Assembly: GCA_015069695.1 (NCBI GenBank)
Contig: JADCRZ010000007.1
Coordinates: 173,509-237,508, forward strand
Length of the DNA: 64,000 bases
Reading direction: 5' to 3'
Source: Williamsia sp.
GTDB lineage: Bacteria > Bacteroidota > Bacteroidia > Chitinophagales > Chitinophagaceae
Shown in pieces: positions 11,601-20,541 of the stretch (position 1 is the stretch's first letter; each line of letters starts with the position of its first letter). Both the position numbers and the translations under genes were made by a program. Under the pieces are notes generated by a model. It ran no database searches. It saw only the letters and a list, made by a program, of their open reading frames with translations, and was not told where the DNA came from.

Positions 11601-14600
11601 TCCTGGATCCACAAGGGCTTGCCTTCCGGATCCAGCTTTGTATAGGTCAGGTACTTTTCTACCCAAATGGTTTCCCCTTCAAGCGGGTTGCCCCGCTTCC
11701 ATTTATTATGGGCTATACTTATCGTATCCCTTCCCAAAGAGTCAAGAAATATTTGTACAGGTGTGTCTGCATGGATGGCAGCCTTTTGTGCGGCCTCCCT
11801 TGTTGCAGCATTTGCTGAATTGCTCATCCGTTCATACCAGGAATTGCCAGGTTCCAGAACGGTATCATTCTGGTCGTAGTACCTGCTGAACCAGGGCGTA
11901 AACTCTACCCGGCTGTAAGAGCCGTCCGGCGCTTCTGTGCGGACAAGCCTGCCGGCTGCATCATAATACATTACTGGTGTCACGCCCCGCTCTACCGGTT
12001 CTTCAAAAAAATGGTTGTCCGTGAAATAAGGCTCGTATTGCTTTACCGGCTTGCCCTTGTTATTGAGGATGGTTTTCCCGTTGGCGATCCATCTTATACT
12101 GCCTTCTTCTGTAGCTGGCTCTGCCTGCATTTTAGCTGTGATAACAACGCCGGAGCCATCGGAATATTGAAAGGCAATTTGCACAGGACTGACCCCATCA
12201 ACGGCAAGCTGCGCTGCATGCTTCTCTCTTTTGATGACGGCGGCACAGGCCGGGTGATTGTTGTAGCTGATGTTGCCTTCTTCTCCCCTTTCACCTAAAT
12301 AGTAAACATACCGGGCTGTCGCATTGCCCAACATGGCTCTTGCCTGTGCTTCTTCATACGTTTCAGCCGTAAAAAAATCTACGAGCGCTTCTGTTCCTAT
12401 TTCCGCACGTACGCCGGTCAAATGATCTCCTTCATCACCCTTTCCCTTCAGCACCATGGCGGCGGGCATACCAAGAAGATCATAAAGAACCTCCGATTCG
12501 TTGTTGTTGATATCCTTCATTTTTGAAGGCGCCAGCACGCGGAAATCAAATGCCATTACCCCGGTCTGATTTCCTACCGCGTCAACACTGGATTTTATGT
12601 AGAGGTCGTATTCATCAAACTGCAGGGTCGTGATATTATCAAAGGGGTCAGTGTATTTTTCGGGCAGGAAAAAGTGTCCGGCGGCATCGCCTGCAAAGCC
12701 TGCAACGCCGGAACGTTGCCAGTATTGACCGGTTGTATCTTCCAAGGGGAAAAAGCCAGTAAGTACACTGCCATTCAGGTAACCACTTTTTTGGGGATTG
12801 GCAAGATCAGCCCGCACTTCCACCGCAAGCCTTTCTGCTGAAAACACGGCATCCAGCAGGCTTTCGGTTAAAGCCAGCTTGTAAGTTTCGTAGAGCAATC
12901 CCAGCCTGTTGATTACACCCAAAATTTCCGGTGTTTGCAAATCGGGTTTGAAGTATAAGATGCGTACACATTCCACCATGCGTTTATGCAGGGCAGCAGT
13001 GGTTGGTAAAATATGATACGGAATTTCAGCGATGATGCCGGAAGTCACGGTTCGCAATTCTTCCAGTGAAAAATAAAGCCCGCTTGCAGGTGAAATCCCG
13101 GCAAGCTCATATGTTTTTATTTCGAACAGCAGACGAAGCCGGTAATTGTTCTCATCAATCACATCGTTGGTATATGCATTGACCGTATACTTGACATGAG
13201 ACCCTTTCTGCACCTGCGCAACCAAGTCTTCGGCGCCGGCGGGCAAAGCCGCATCTGCATGCCTGCCGATGCGGGGGTAAACAATCTCTATTGCCTGAAG
13301 CACATTACCCGTTTCATCGGTTTGCAAATTGAGGGTATGGGCAATGCGTGGGTCGGGCACTATTTCTATAGCGCTTAAATCCAGTTCGTAATTGTAAGTG
13401 ATCGCTTCGCTTTCGGTGGTTAGAAAAACGGCGTGCGCATTCTCCTGCTGCGGTTGTAATAACTGGATGTGGCAATTATGATGTGCCGATGAAAAATATT
13501 TGACCGGCTTGTAATTTCCCATCGCTACTTCTTCCACATCCAGCTCAAAAACTTCCTGCCGGAGCATCGTGCCTTTGCAGGAACGCAGGGCTTCCTTGTA
13601 TTCTGTCATGTTTAAGCCAAACCCTTCCAGATCCGGCTCAGGCAAACCTTTTTCACGGAATGATTCAGAAACCGGCGCGAAATATTCATGGCCGAACTGC
13701 GTAAGTACTTTTTCTTTATTGAGTACAGCCCCGGTATGAAACCAGGTTTTGGTCATCACCGGCGGCTGGTAAAGCGTGAGATCATCCGTCGTATAAGGAT
13801 TGGCTGCATTACCGGCTGCAAAGACGCCAAATGTTTCCGCGTCTACCTGATCAACCCTCCCAAATCCCCTGAACTCCCGGTCGGCATAATCGTAGAATCC
13901 GTGATGATAAAAATAGCGATTGGAAAATTCGCTTCGTCGCCATGTATCCCGCACAACCGTCCGGCTCACACACTGCACCGGGAAAGGCAGCTTCGTGATC
14001 CAGGGTTTTCCTTCCTGTTTGTCTTTTAAATAAAAGAAAATAGAAGGCTTGTATTCAATCGAAACTTCCTTGCCCAGGTTGTTTTTATAATCAACCATTA
14101 CATGTGGCTTTTTGCCACCCATCAAATCAATATAGCGCAATGGATTTGCGGCATGTTTCGGCAGCGGAGAAGACCAGATGATACAACCCGTGCCATTGCC
14201 TAACAGGTCAACAACATTTACATTGGTGAGGTCATCAATATTTGGAAAGGGAACCGGGTTTGTTCCGTTGATAACATTTGCTTCGCTCCAGTTGTTACCG
14301 CTTTGGTTAAAATAGATGTTGAACGCGTCTTTGCCTAAATAAATAATATCGGTTGTACCCGAGCCATCGAGGTCGGCAAGCTTGAGGTATTGCGGGTTAA
14401 AACAGTCGGGGTGATCAAACTTTGGTGCATTGCTCATAGTGATTTTCGCACCGAACCTGCCATAGCCGAGATTGGGCCAGTAGGCAATATCGTTGTTGCG
14501 GATGCGCACAATATCCGTAAGACCGTCGCCACTCATGTCGGCGAGCACGATGGATCCGGTGCTGTCTGCAAAAACAATGGCGGGCCCCTTTTCTTCGTCA

Positions 14601-16255
14601 CCAGTTTTCCTCGCTGTCCGGTAACTTTCAAACCCTTCCTTGCCTTTTGAGACGTGCCAGGTAAAAATATCATCTTCTGAAATCAGAATGTCAGCCTTGC
14701 CGTCGCCATTAAGATCTATCAGCTTTACGTTGGGATTGCGCAAATCAATGTTTGCAACTTCTTTGTAATTTCTAAAAGGCAGCCACCCCTCTTCGGGTGA
14801 AAATTCATAGAAGCCATTCAGATGATCGCTTACCAACTGCTTTTGCCCATTGGCTTCTATATCCTGGAAATGCATGGCACCTGTACCGATCCCGGTAAAA
14901 GAAGGCTTTGGCGAAACCAGGCTGGTTGGTTCAAATGTTCCCTCACCAAGGTTTCGTTTATAATACCAGCCGGTAGCCTGTTCGGTGAGCATGCCGGACA
15001 AGCCTTCACCATACAAGTCAATCCATTGATAAGAGCGGTCATCCATGCCCACGGGAAGATTCTCCAGGTTTTCTTTAGACAGCGATTGTACTTGCGTATT
15101 CCACCCCAGGGGTTCATAGTTGAATTCAAACGGCGGCAATGATTTTTGCGAATAGGAACCGTTCTCCTTTCTGACATAACTCTTTTGTGTAACAGAGGCA
15201 AGAAAAGTGAATGCAGCTCCAGCATTGTACTCAAAGCCGATCGAGCGAACGAGGCAAGGCTGTACTCCCAATTCCGGAAAATGATGGAACATCAATATCC
15301 GCCGGCATAGGCGGTACGTTCTTATTTCAAAGCCTGCCCTGTAATCCGAGAAGGCATCTTTCCGGCACGGCCAGCCATTATCATCACCGGGTTGCGGATT
15401 AGCCGAATCATGTTCTCCGTAATCCAATACAAGTTCAAGGAGGTACTGAGGATTGCTATTGATGAGATAAGATTCTTTGTTGCAATACTTGATCCTTTTC
15501 AAATAAACATTGGTGAATGCTGAAAAACCATTAAGCCTGTTCTTTTCATGCAGGGTACTTGCAATATTCACCTTGTCTTCCCCCTTGTACTCAAACTGAA
15601 AGCAATTTCCTTTGTCATCATAGCTAAACTCCAGCAACCATTTATAAATTCTTGTTTCATCATCCGGATTGAAAATCTGTGCTGATCTGCTCCTGCCAAA
15701 AATAGAAACGACATTATCCCTTGAGGTTACTTTCCAATAAACGTTTCCGGCAACTTCGGTTATTTTCTCAATGCGGGCAAAGCCGCCTTCAATTCTCGGC
15801 TTGTAACGCTTGATTGATCCGTCAAGGCTTTGATCCTTTATCCAGTTGCCATCTGTATTTATTAAAGCCGGAACCAAATCCTCAGCTCCTGAAAAAATGA
15901 ATGTGTCTGATTCATGAGCGTCGTTATATTCCGGCAATTTGTTTTCTGTCTTTCTTGAAATGCACGTTGGCTCTGCATTCCAGCCCAGTCCGAAAACATC
16001 ATTGCCACTTCCCGAATTATAGCTTAATGCCAAAGATGGCATAAAGGCATTTCTTGATGGAGAAAAAGGAAAAGGAATGCTGAACCCGGCCGTACCATTG
16101 ACAGCATTTACCTGAAATTTTTCATCAATGGATTTGATGGCGCCGCCGCCTTTGGGAAGGCTGATGCCCGGTATTTCTGTGGCAAAAGATTTTCCCTTTT
16201 CTTCGATAGGGCTCAGTTGTTTAAAAGCATCATGATACAGGTCTCTTTTATTCAT
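8660..16255 (-). CDS. Fused TcB-TcC Tc toxin protein with Rhs core and predicted deaminase payload
   Basis: The gene encodes about 2531 residues from the ATG at 16255. An ATG at 16345 is in frame but adds an unconserved 30-residue leader. In order: an SpvB domain (first ~330 residues, with LPKGGGAIKSI and YNSGSGNDVFGLGW), FG-GAP/VCBS-type repeats (LNGDGKADI, MSGDGLTDI, LDGSGTTDI), TcdB middle regions, many YD/Rhs repeats from about 1500, then an Rhs core ending SGLAYHSARFYLPWLGRW...DPIG...DLTGM. Asp2198 and Asp2221 are 23 residues apart, as I recall for the autoprotease Asp pair of Photorhabdus TccC3. The C-terminal ~306 residues are unlike the core and end in HAE (2455-2457) and CxxxC (2484, 2488), a deaminase-type zinc site. 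In known systems TcB and TcC form a cocoon that encloses the released toxic C-terminus. Here they are one chain, upstream of TcA. Confidence 0.92.
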   Translation of the reverse strand: MNKRDLYHDAFKQLSPIEEKGKSFATEIPGISLPKGGGAIKSIDEKFQVNAVNGTAGFSIPFPFSPSRNAFMPSLALSYNSGSGNDVFGLGWNAEPTCISRKTENKLPEYNDAHESDTFIFSGAEDLVPALINTDGNWIKDQSLDGSIKRYKPRIEGGFARIEKITEVAGNVYWKVTSRDNVVSIFGRSRSAQIFNPDDETRIYKWLLEFSYDDKGNCFQFEYKGEDKVNIASTLHEKNRLNGFSAFTNVYLKRIKYCNKESYLINSNPQYLLELVLDYGEHDSANPQPGDDNGWPCRKDAFSDYRAGFEIRTYRLCRRILMFHHFPELGVQPCLVRSIGFEYNAGAAFTFLASVTQKSYVRKENGSYSQKSLPPFEFNYEPLGWNTQVQSLSKENLENLPVGMDDRSYQWIDLYGEGLSGMLTEQATGWYYKRNLGEGTFEPTSLVSPKPSFTGIGTGAMHFQDIEANGQKQLVSDHLNGFYEFSPEEGWLPFRNYKEVANIDLRNPNVKLIDLNGDGKADILISEDDIFTWHVSKGKEGFESYRTARKTGDEEKGPAIVFADSTGSIVLADMSGDGLTDIVRIRNNDIAYWPNLGYGRFGAKITMSNAPKFDHPDCFNPQYLKLADLDGSGTTDIIYLGKDAFNIYFNQSGNNWSEANVINGTNPVPFPNIDDLTNVNVVDLLGNGTGCIIWSSPLPKHAANPLRYIDLMGGKKPHVMVDYKNNLGKEVSIEYKPSIFFYLKDKQEGKPWITKLPFPVQCVSRTVVRDTWRRSEFSNRYFYHHGFYDYADREFRGFGRVDQVDAETFGVFAAGNAANPYTTDDLTLYQPPVMTKTWFHTGAVLNKEKVLTQFGHEYFAPVSESFREKGLPEPDLEGFGLNMTEYKEALRSCKGTMLRQEVFELDVEEVAMGNYKPVKYFSSAHHNCHIQLLQPQQENAHAVFLTTESEAITYNYELDLSAIEIVPDPRIAHTLNLQTDETGNVLQAIEIVYPRIGRHADAALPAGAEDLVAQVQKGSHVKYTVNAYTNDVIDENNYRLRLLFEIKTYELAGISPASGLYFSLEELRTVTSGIIAEIPYHILPTTAALHKRMVECVRILYFKPDLQTPEILGVINRLGLLYETYKLALTESLLDAVFSAERLAVEVRADLANPQKSGYLNGSVLTGFFPLEDTTGQYWQRSGVAGFAGDAAGHFFLPEKYTDPFDNITTLQFDEYDLYIKSSVDAVGNQTGVMAFDFRVLAPSKMKDINNNESEVLYDLLGMPAAMVLKGKGDEGDHLTGVRAEIGTEALVDFFTAETYEEAQARAMLGNATARYVYYLGERGEEGNISYNNHPACAAVIKREKHAAQLAVDGVSPVQIAFQYSDGSGVVITAKMQAEPATEEGSIRWIANGKTILNNKGKPVKQYEPYFTDNHFFEEPVERGVTPVMYYDAAGRLVRTEAPDGSYSRVEFTPWFSRYYDQNDTVLEPGNSWYERMSNSANAATREAAQKAAIHADTPVQIFLDSLGRDTISIAHNKWKRGNPLEGETIWVEKYLTYTKLDPEGKPLWIQDARGNRVMQYIFPYKPDGTAEAAWSGSYSPCYDMAGNLLFQHSMDAGDSWMMTDAAGKPFYSWDRNERHAEGDIFITEHRMYHAEYDSLHRPTKLWLKINDENAALIDKRIYGDDATIPGESLPDPQARNLRGQAYQHYDSGGLVTNTRFDFKGNLLEAQKRWAAALKEPVIDWQDGSATNMLEPETFSQQTAYDALNRMTRQYNWHKSNNNVAVYEPQYNRRGLLEAEDFIIKATKNESGYDEGQRTTAVSKITYDAKGQLQRIYYGNGTSTRHLYDEKTFRLVQLRTTRNGFDAGLPVQPGLKDTRVLQNLYYSYDAVGNITEIYDDAYEPAFFNNQRVEPRSRYMYDALYHLIQASGRENSAFNSTPERKGANAAQTAIPVTEHVLRNYLQQYDYDAAGNITRMKHWGGKSALAERWTRDYRYGDHSNRLLKTWTGGDETTAITYHCDTHGSMRNLENTGEEQYMRWNYNDMLQALNLHGGGWAYYQYDSSKERNRKQIERLDGSKEERQYLGGMEWYRRINAAGNVLEEIETHHLFAGNQRVLMVEDVIRTDNADLNTGVLYRYQYNNHLGSASLEMDEGAGIVSYEEYHPYGTTAYEAFDKAINPIAKRYRYTGMEREEESGLAYHSARFYLPWLGRWLSADPIGIEGQINQYDYVNNNPILKFDLTGMDAVSSAGTLENEKVKKVNADAARFLRKVEAGTPFQPRVCSTSDVGSNFDLSSINPTLPKPATWDKPSTDEIPIEDVPGTKQYAKKHPDPVGEAGVKGAITIGIVAAHLAFPEASSLYYVAQAKKEEEVALPMIGYGMARGFGESATKTEADVVQDVTATAVKRSALFYGEFAGRTEGIEEVTSLLKSWRAVLKDDTVKVAAKLEIDGHRFYGWNGKWDNAFAGLSSEWGHAEIDALGKAFRSVNTSGRNAELWVTENLCSGACLGSNFGGNVPKAIRQMGLEQLTVHTPESTFILTQEGIVFYRTY

Positions 16256-16566
16256 AACTACAGACTTTATTGATACACAAGCCCGGTTCATTTGTACGTA
16301 ATCGAAATTGCAGGATGAAAAGCAATCAGAATAGTAAAAAATCAAGATTTTTTTGTTGGAATTCTTTCAAACTCACTTAATTTCATAACGCTGCACTTGC
16401 TAGATATCCAATTGTCAGACGTACATGAAAGGAATAAGAAACTTTTGTAAGCAGGTTATATGCTGTCATAGATAACGTTCAAGTATCGTTTTCCTATATA
16501 AACCCTTGTTGGATACCAGCAAAACCCACGTCAGCTGTTTTTCACATTCAAGAAACAGATTGAAAA
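16256..16566. other. 311-bp divergent intergenic region between TcBC and AraC-type genes
   Basis: This AT-rich stretch must hold the promoters of both the toxin operon (leftward) and the regulator (rightward). I found no convincing TAnnTTTG box, strong palindrome or Shine-Dalgarno sequence. Nothing else is recognisable here. Confidence 0.5.
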
Positions 16567-17484
16567 ATGAATCCTGCTGTTTATACAAAACGCGTTTTAC
16601 CGCACCCACTGCTGCAACCCCATGTCAGGTTTTTTGCCTTTCGCAAATTTGATTCCGGCAGACGTATTTTTCCTAAAGCCATTATTACCGAACATGAAGT
16701 CATAATCACTTTCTTCCTCCATTGCAATCTTTTCGGGCTTGAAACCATTGAAGGAATCAACGATTTGCATCTATGCAATAAGAACAATCCTGTTGGGTGC
16801 CATTTCACCGGATTGCAAACTTTTACAAAAGGACTTATTCTTTTTAAAGGCGCAACAACTATCCTGAGCATTCATTTTATGCCCACTGGATTTTATCACC
16901 TTTTTAATGTAAGTCCAAAAGAGATTTTAGACAAGTTTGGTGACACTGAAATACTATTCTCAAATGAGATAAGATTATTGGTTGAAGAACTTCATAACCA
17001 AAACAACATAGAGACAACTGTGCATGTTTTAGAAAAATACCTCCTGCAAAGGTTAAGTCAACAAAAGCCGCGTTACAGGCACCCGGGTATCAGATCCATT
17101 TCTGAAACGCTTGTTCAATCGAATGGGATCTATCCAATAAAAAAACTTGCGAATGATTATAATCTTACCATCCAAACCTTGGAAACACAATTTACCGAGC
17201 AGGTGGGCATTGATCCCAAATCATTCTGTTGTATGTTAAGATTTAATAAAGCAGTAAACATAAAATTGTACACCCCGCAAGTTACATGGACGCGTATCGC
17301 TCATCGCTGCGGATATTATGATCAAATGCACTTGATCAAGGAATTTAAAAAGTTTACTGCCTTATCACCCAAGAATTTTATGAGTCTGGTCCGTCCTCCT
17401 ATAGAAAATTTCATTAAAACCTTTATTATTCTTTTTTACAGTTTCACGAACTTTCTGCAGGATGCATCTTTTGATAATCTTTAA
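16567..17484 (+). CDS. AraC-family transcriptional regulator
   Basis: This is a 305-residue DNA-binding regulator. The N-terminal ~150 residues resemble the sensor half of Bacteroidota AraC proteins (HPLLQPHVRFFAF near the start, PTGFYHLF in the middle). The C-terminal half has two helix-turn-helix units: KKLANDYNLTIQTLETQFTE at about residues 185-204, and VTWTRIAHRCGYYDQMHLIKEFKKFTALSPKNF at about 237-270, the AraC signature. The last ~25 residues, after the usual family end, are hydrophobic and may be read-through sequence left by a rearrangement, because the next segment is a gene remnant. It is divergent from the Tc operon, so control of the toxin genes is plausible but inferred from position only. 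Confidence 0.85.
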   Translation: MNPAVYTKRVLPHPLLQPHVRFFAFRKFDSGRRIFPKAIITEHEVIITFFLHCNLFGLETIEGINDLHLCNKNNPVGCHFTGLQTFTKGLILFKGATTILSIHFMPTGFYHLFNVSPKEILDKFGDTEILFSNEIRLLVEELHNQNNIETTVHVLEKYLLQRLSQQKPRYRHPGIRSISETLVQSNGIYPIKKLANDYNLTIQTLETQFTEQVGIDPKSFCCMLRFNKAVNIKLYTPQVTWTRIAHRCGYYDQMHLIKEFKKFTALSPKNFMSLVRPPIENFIKTFIILFYSFTNFLQDASFDNL

Positions 17485-17485
17485 T

Positions 17486-17728
17486 CGGCAGGCGTCAGAT
17501 CCACAAAACTGAATCCGAACGGGTTGGCTCTCAATACTCGAGTATGCGAAACCTGTAACAACATGTGATGATGTTTGGGTGGGAGGAAGTGCGGTCATTT
17601 GCCCAGGAGTGACCATTGGGAACAGAAATGTGATCGGAGCAGGCAGCGTCATTGCGAAAGACATACCTGATGATGTGATTGCAGCCGGTAATCCTTGTAA
17701 AGTCATCCGCTTTATTCATCAACCATGA
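17486..17728 (+). pseudogene. Remnant of a sugar O-acetyltransferase (NodL/Maa type), C-terminal end
   Basis: From about 17513 the frame reads a left-handed beta-helix acetyltransferase end: LEYAKPVTTCDDVWVGGSAV, then ICPGVTIGNRNVIGAGSV and NPCKVIR, stopping at 17726-17728. Family members carry far more sequence upstream. Here an in-frame TGA sits at 17510 and the part before EYAKP is garbled. The N-terminal two thirds are absent, replaced by the AraC gene. It is a decayed fragment with no start codon. Confidence 0.8.
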
Positions 17729-18034
17729 ATATTGGCAATAGAAACTTTAAAGCATGCTACCATCAAACTACCGGAACCAGCCAAATGAATTGAGGAGAAC
17801 TTACCCGATCCTTTTTGATCTATTCCGCACAAAAATGCACGCTCAACTGTTCGCTTTCGAACAGCTTTTGACCAGCAGGCTGTTTAAAGGCCTTATTTGT
17901 AAAGACTTTTGCTGTTGGCATGTGCGTTGAGGGATTCTTTACAGAATGGAAATTTATGCTTATCCATGAAGCAGGGGAAACTGAACCTGGGGTATTCGAT
18001 CATCATGGAGAACCAATCCCATCTCACCCATACC
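17729..18034 (+). other. Leader region of the first FtsX-type permease
   Basis: About 300 bp without a credible gene. It contains the palindrome at 17847-17864. The open frame running from 17909 into the permease is judged to be leader sequence, because the conserved protein start matches the ATG at 18035. Confidence 0.5.
17847..17864. promoter_or_regulatory. 18-bp palindrome upstream of an FtsX-type permease
   Basis: The sequence ctgttcgctttcgaacag is a perfect 7-4-7 palindrome. It overlaps a 13-nt segment (17841-17853) that recurs, inverted, at 24922-24934 upstream of the second FtsX gene. An operator role is inferred. Confidence 0.45.
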
Positions 18035-20395
18035 ATGCTTAGAAAAAACCTCCAGATCGCCTGGCGCAATCTTGTTAAAGACAAACAGTTTACTGTATTG
18101 AATATGGCTGGCCTTTCTGCAGGTCTTGCGTGTGCCTTGCTGATCTTGCTATGGGTGAACGATGAAATAAGTTATGATAAAATCTTCGCAAACGACGATC
18201 GGTTATACAAACTGTTCGAGCAAAGAAGCAACGGTCAGGGTGACATCAGTTACTCGGAAGAATCTTCCGGCAATTTAAGCCAGGCCGTTAAGCAATCTGT
18301 TTCAGGGGTCGAATATGCGGCGGCCGTTGCCCCGCCCGGCTGGTTTCCACAAAACACCTTATCCGCAAACGATAAAAACATCAAAGCAAACGGACAGTAT
18401 ACTGAGAAGGATTACTTCCATGTTTTTTCGTTTCCGCTGGTTGATGGCAACGGGAATGAGATACTGGCCCGTAACAATTCTATTGCGCTCAGTGATGAAC
18501 TTGCTATCAGGTTATTTGGCACCACGCAGCACCTTATCGGCAAAGCGATCCAACTCGACCACGATACTACATTCTTTGTGTCGGGTATATTTAAAAAAAT
18601 GCCTGGCAACTCTTCCCAACAATTTGATTTTGTCCTGTCTTTTGATTATTTCAGGACAGTAAAACCCTGGGTCACCATTTGGCGCGCCACGGGTCCGCTA
18701 AATTATGTATTGCTGAAGCCGGGCATTGATGCCGGTCTATTCAACAAAAACGTACGTACCATCATCAACAAAAACTCATCTGATACAAGCACGAAAGTAT
18801 ATGCCATGAAATTTTCCGATGTTTATCTGCACAACAATTACAACGGCAATGTGCAAAACGGCGGAAGAATTGCATACATAAAATTGTTCTCACTATTAGC
18901 TGTGTTCATCCTGGTAATCGCTTGCATCAACTTCATGAATCTTTCTACAGCCAAAGCTGTACGCAGGTTTAAAGAAATTGGCATCAAGAAGGTTGTGGGT
19001 GCACAAAGAAAGCAACTCATCCTTCAGTTTCTGACAGAATCATGCTTGCTTACTGCTGTTGCGATGTTGGTTGCCATAGTTATGGCCATGTTATTGCTGC
19101 CCGCATTCAATCATTTAACAGGCAAAAACATTGTATTGCATTTTACGGGACAAATGATAGCCATCATTGCCTGCATTGTGGCGATTACCGGTTTTACAGC
19201 CGGCAGTTATCCTGCTTTATACATTTCAAAGCTCAATCCCTTATCCATCCTGAAGGGCAAGCTAACCACGTCTGCAGCTGAATTGTTATCCAGAAGGGGC
19301 CTGGTTGTTTTTCAGTTTACGTTGTCTACTATTTTAATTGTTGCTGTATTCATCATTTATCAGCAAATACAGTTCATCCAAGTTGCTGATCCTGGCTACA
19401 ATAAAAACAATCTGCTGCGCTTGTCAGCAGAAGGAACTCTTGCCACCCGGCAAGATGCATTTATTGATGAGCTGAAAAAACTACCTGGTGTTGTGAAGGT
19501 CAGTGCAACAAACCATCGGATGGTTGGCCACAACTTTGCCACCGGCGGAGTGGAGTGGCCAGGCAGGCCGACAGACGACAATACTTATTTCGAGGTATTT
19601 GAAACGGATTACGACTTTATGGAAACAATGGGTATGCACGTGAAAGAAGGGAGGAGCTTTTCCAGGGAATTTGGCACTGATACAACAGGCATTGTTTTGA
19701 ATGAAGCAGCTGTGAGTGCGATGCACCTGAACAATCCTGTTGGAAAACCTGTCGTATATGCCGGGAAAAACATGCAGGTCATTGGAGTCGTAAAAGATTT
19801 TTATTTTGAATCCATGCATGAAAAAGTAAAACCATCGCTTCTGATGCTGGTACCGCGTCGCGGAACGATCGTCGCCAGCATCAAGAGCAAGGACCAGCAG
19901 GCAACTATTCAGTCCATACAACACATCTATGAAAGCTTCAATCCGGGCTTTCCCTTTACGTTCAACTTTTTGGATGAAGCTTATCAGCATCAGTACGAAA
20001 GCGAAACAAGGGTGTCTGCCTTGTCAAAATACTTTGCGGCACTGGCCATCATTATTTCATGTCTTGGCCTGTATGGTTTGGCTGCATTCACCGCGCAAAA
20101 AAGAAGAAAAGAAATCAGCATCAGAAAAGTTGTTGGGGCTTCCGCAACAAACATTGCGGCGATGCTTTCAAAAGATTTCCTGAAGCTGGTCATGATCTCG
20201 CTGCTGATCGCCTTCCCTGTATCCTGGTGGCTCATGAGTAGCTGGCTGCAAAGTTTTGCTTACCGCATCCATATCAATCCATTGGTGTTTGTACTTGCAG
20301 GGTTCGCGGTTTTGCTGATCACAATCTTTACCATCGGCGCTCATTCCATTAAAGCAGCTGTTGCAAACCCCGTCAAGAGCTTGAGAACAGAGTGA
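18035..20395 (+). CDS. FtsX/MacB-type ABC transporter permease
   Basis: About 786 residues from the ATG at 18035, where the conserved start MLRKNLQIAWRNLVKDK begins; an in-frame ATG at 18005 would add ten residues. The architecture is the usual Bacteroidota one: an N-terminal TM helix (about 20-42), a periplasmic MacB-like domain, three TM helices in a first FtsX domain (around the KEIGIKKVVGAQRKQL motif), a second TM plus periplasmic domain, and a final FtsX domain with KEISIRKVVGAS and the family end ANPVKSLRTE. It should sit in the inner membrane and work with a separate ATPase not encoded nearby. The substrate cannot be read from sequence. A homologue lies at 25021. Confidence 0.92.
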   Translation: MLRKNLQIAWRNLVKDKQFTVLNMAGLSAGLACALLILLWVNDEISYDKIFANDDRLYKLFEQRSNGQGDISYSEESSGNLSQAVKQSVSGVEYAAAVAPPGWFPQNTLSANDKNIKANGQYTEKDYFHVFSFPLVDGNGNEILARNNSIALSDELAIRLFGTTQHLIGKAIQLDHDTTFFVSGIFKKMPGNSSQQFDFVLSFDYFRTVKPWVTIWRATGPLNYVLLKPGIDAGLFNKNVRTIINKNSSDTSTKVYAMKFSDVYLHNNYNGNVQNGGRIAYIKLFSLLAVFILVIACINFMNLSTAKAVRRFKEIGIKKVVGAQRKQLILQFLTESCLLTAVAMLVAIVMAMLLLPAFNHLTGKNIVLHFTGQMIAIIACIVAITGFTAGSYPALYISKLNPLSILKGKLTTSAAELLSRRGLVVFQFTLSTILIVAVFIIYQQIQFIQVADPGYNKNNLLRLSAEGTLATRQDAFIDELKKLPGVVKVSATNHRMVGHNFATGGVEWPGRPTDDNTYFEVFETDYDFMETMGMHVKEGRSFSREFGTDTTGIVLNEAAVSAMHLNNPVGKPVVYAGKNMQVIGVVKDFYFESMHEKVKPSLLMLVPRRGTIVASIKSKDQQATIQSIQHIYESFNPGFPFTFNFLDEAYQHQYESETRVSALSKYFAALAIIISCLGLYGLAAFTAQKRRKEISIRKVVGASATNIAAMLSKDFLKLVMISLLIAFPVSWWLMSSWLQSFAYRIHINPLVFVLAGFAVLLITIFTIGAHSIKAAVANPVKSLRTE

Positions 20396-20541
20396 CCTCA
20401 AGATCAATTGTCTGGGAATGGGTCTTTGGATTGGTCTTGGATGCAACCCTGCTAGCTGCTTTGTCTCTTATTATAAAGCAAGCCGGGATACTACAATAGC
20501 TCCGGTAAGTACCTTGTTATCTGGTATAAGGAAACAAGCCC

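Noticed and set aside
8660..16255. Interpretation as a WapA/Rhs contact-dependent toxin rather than TcBC
   Set aside because: The SpvB start, FG-GAP repeats and TcdB middle regions, plus an adjacent TcA gene, point to a Tc complex. No Sec signal or PAAR domain is present.
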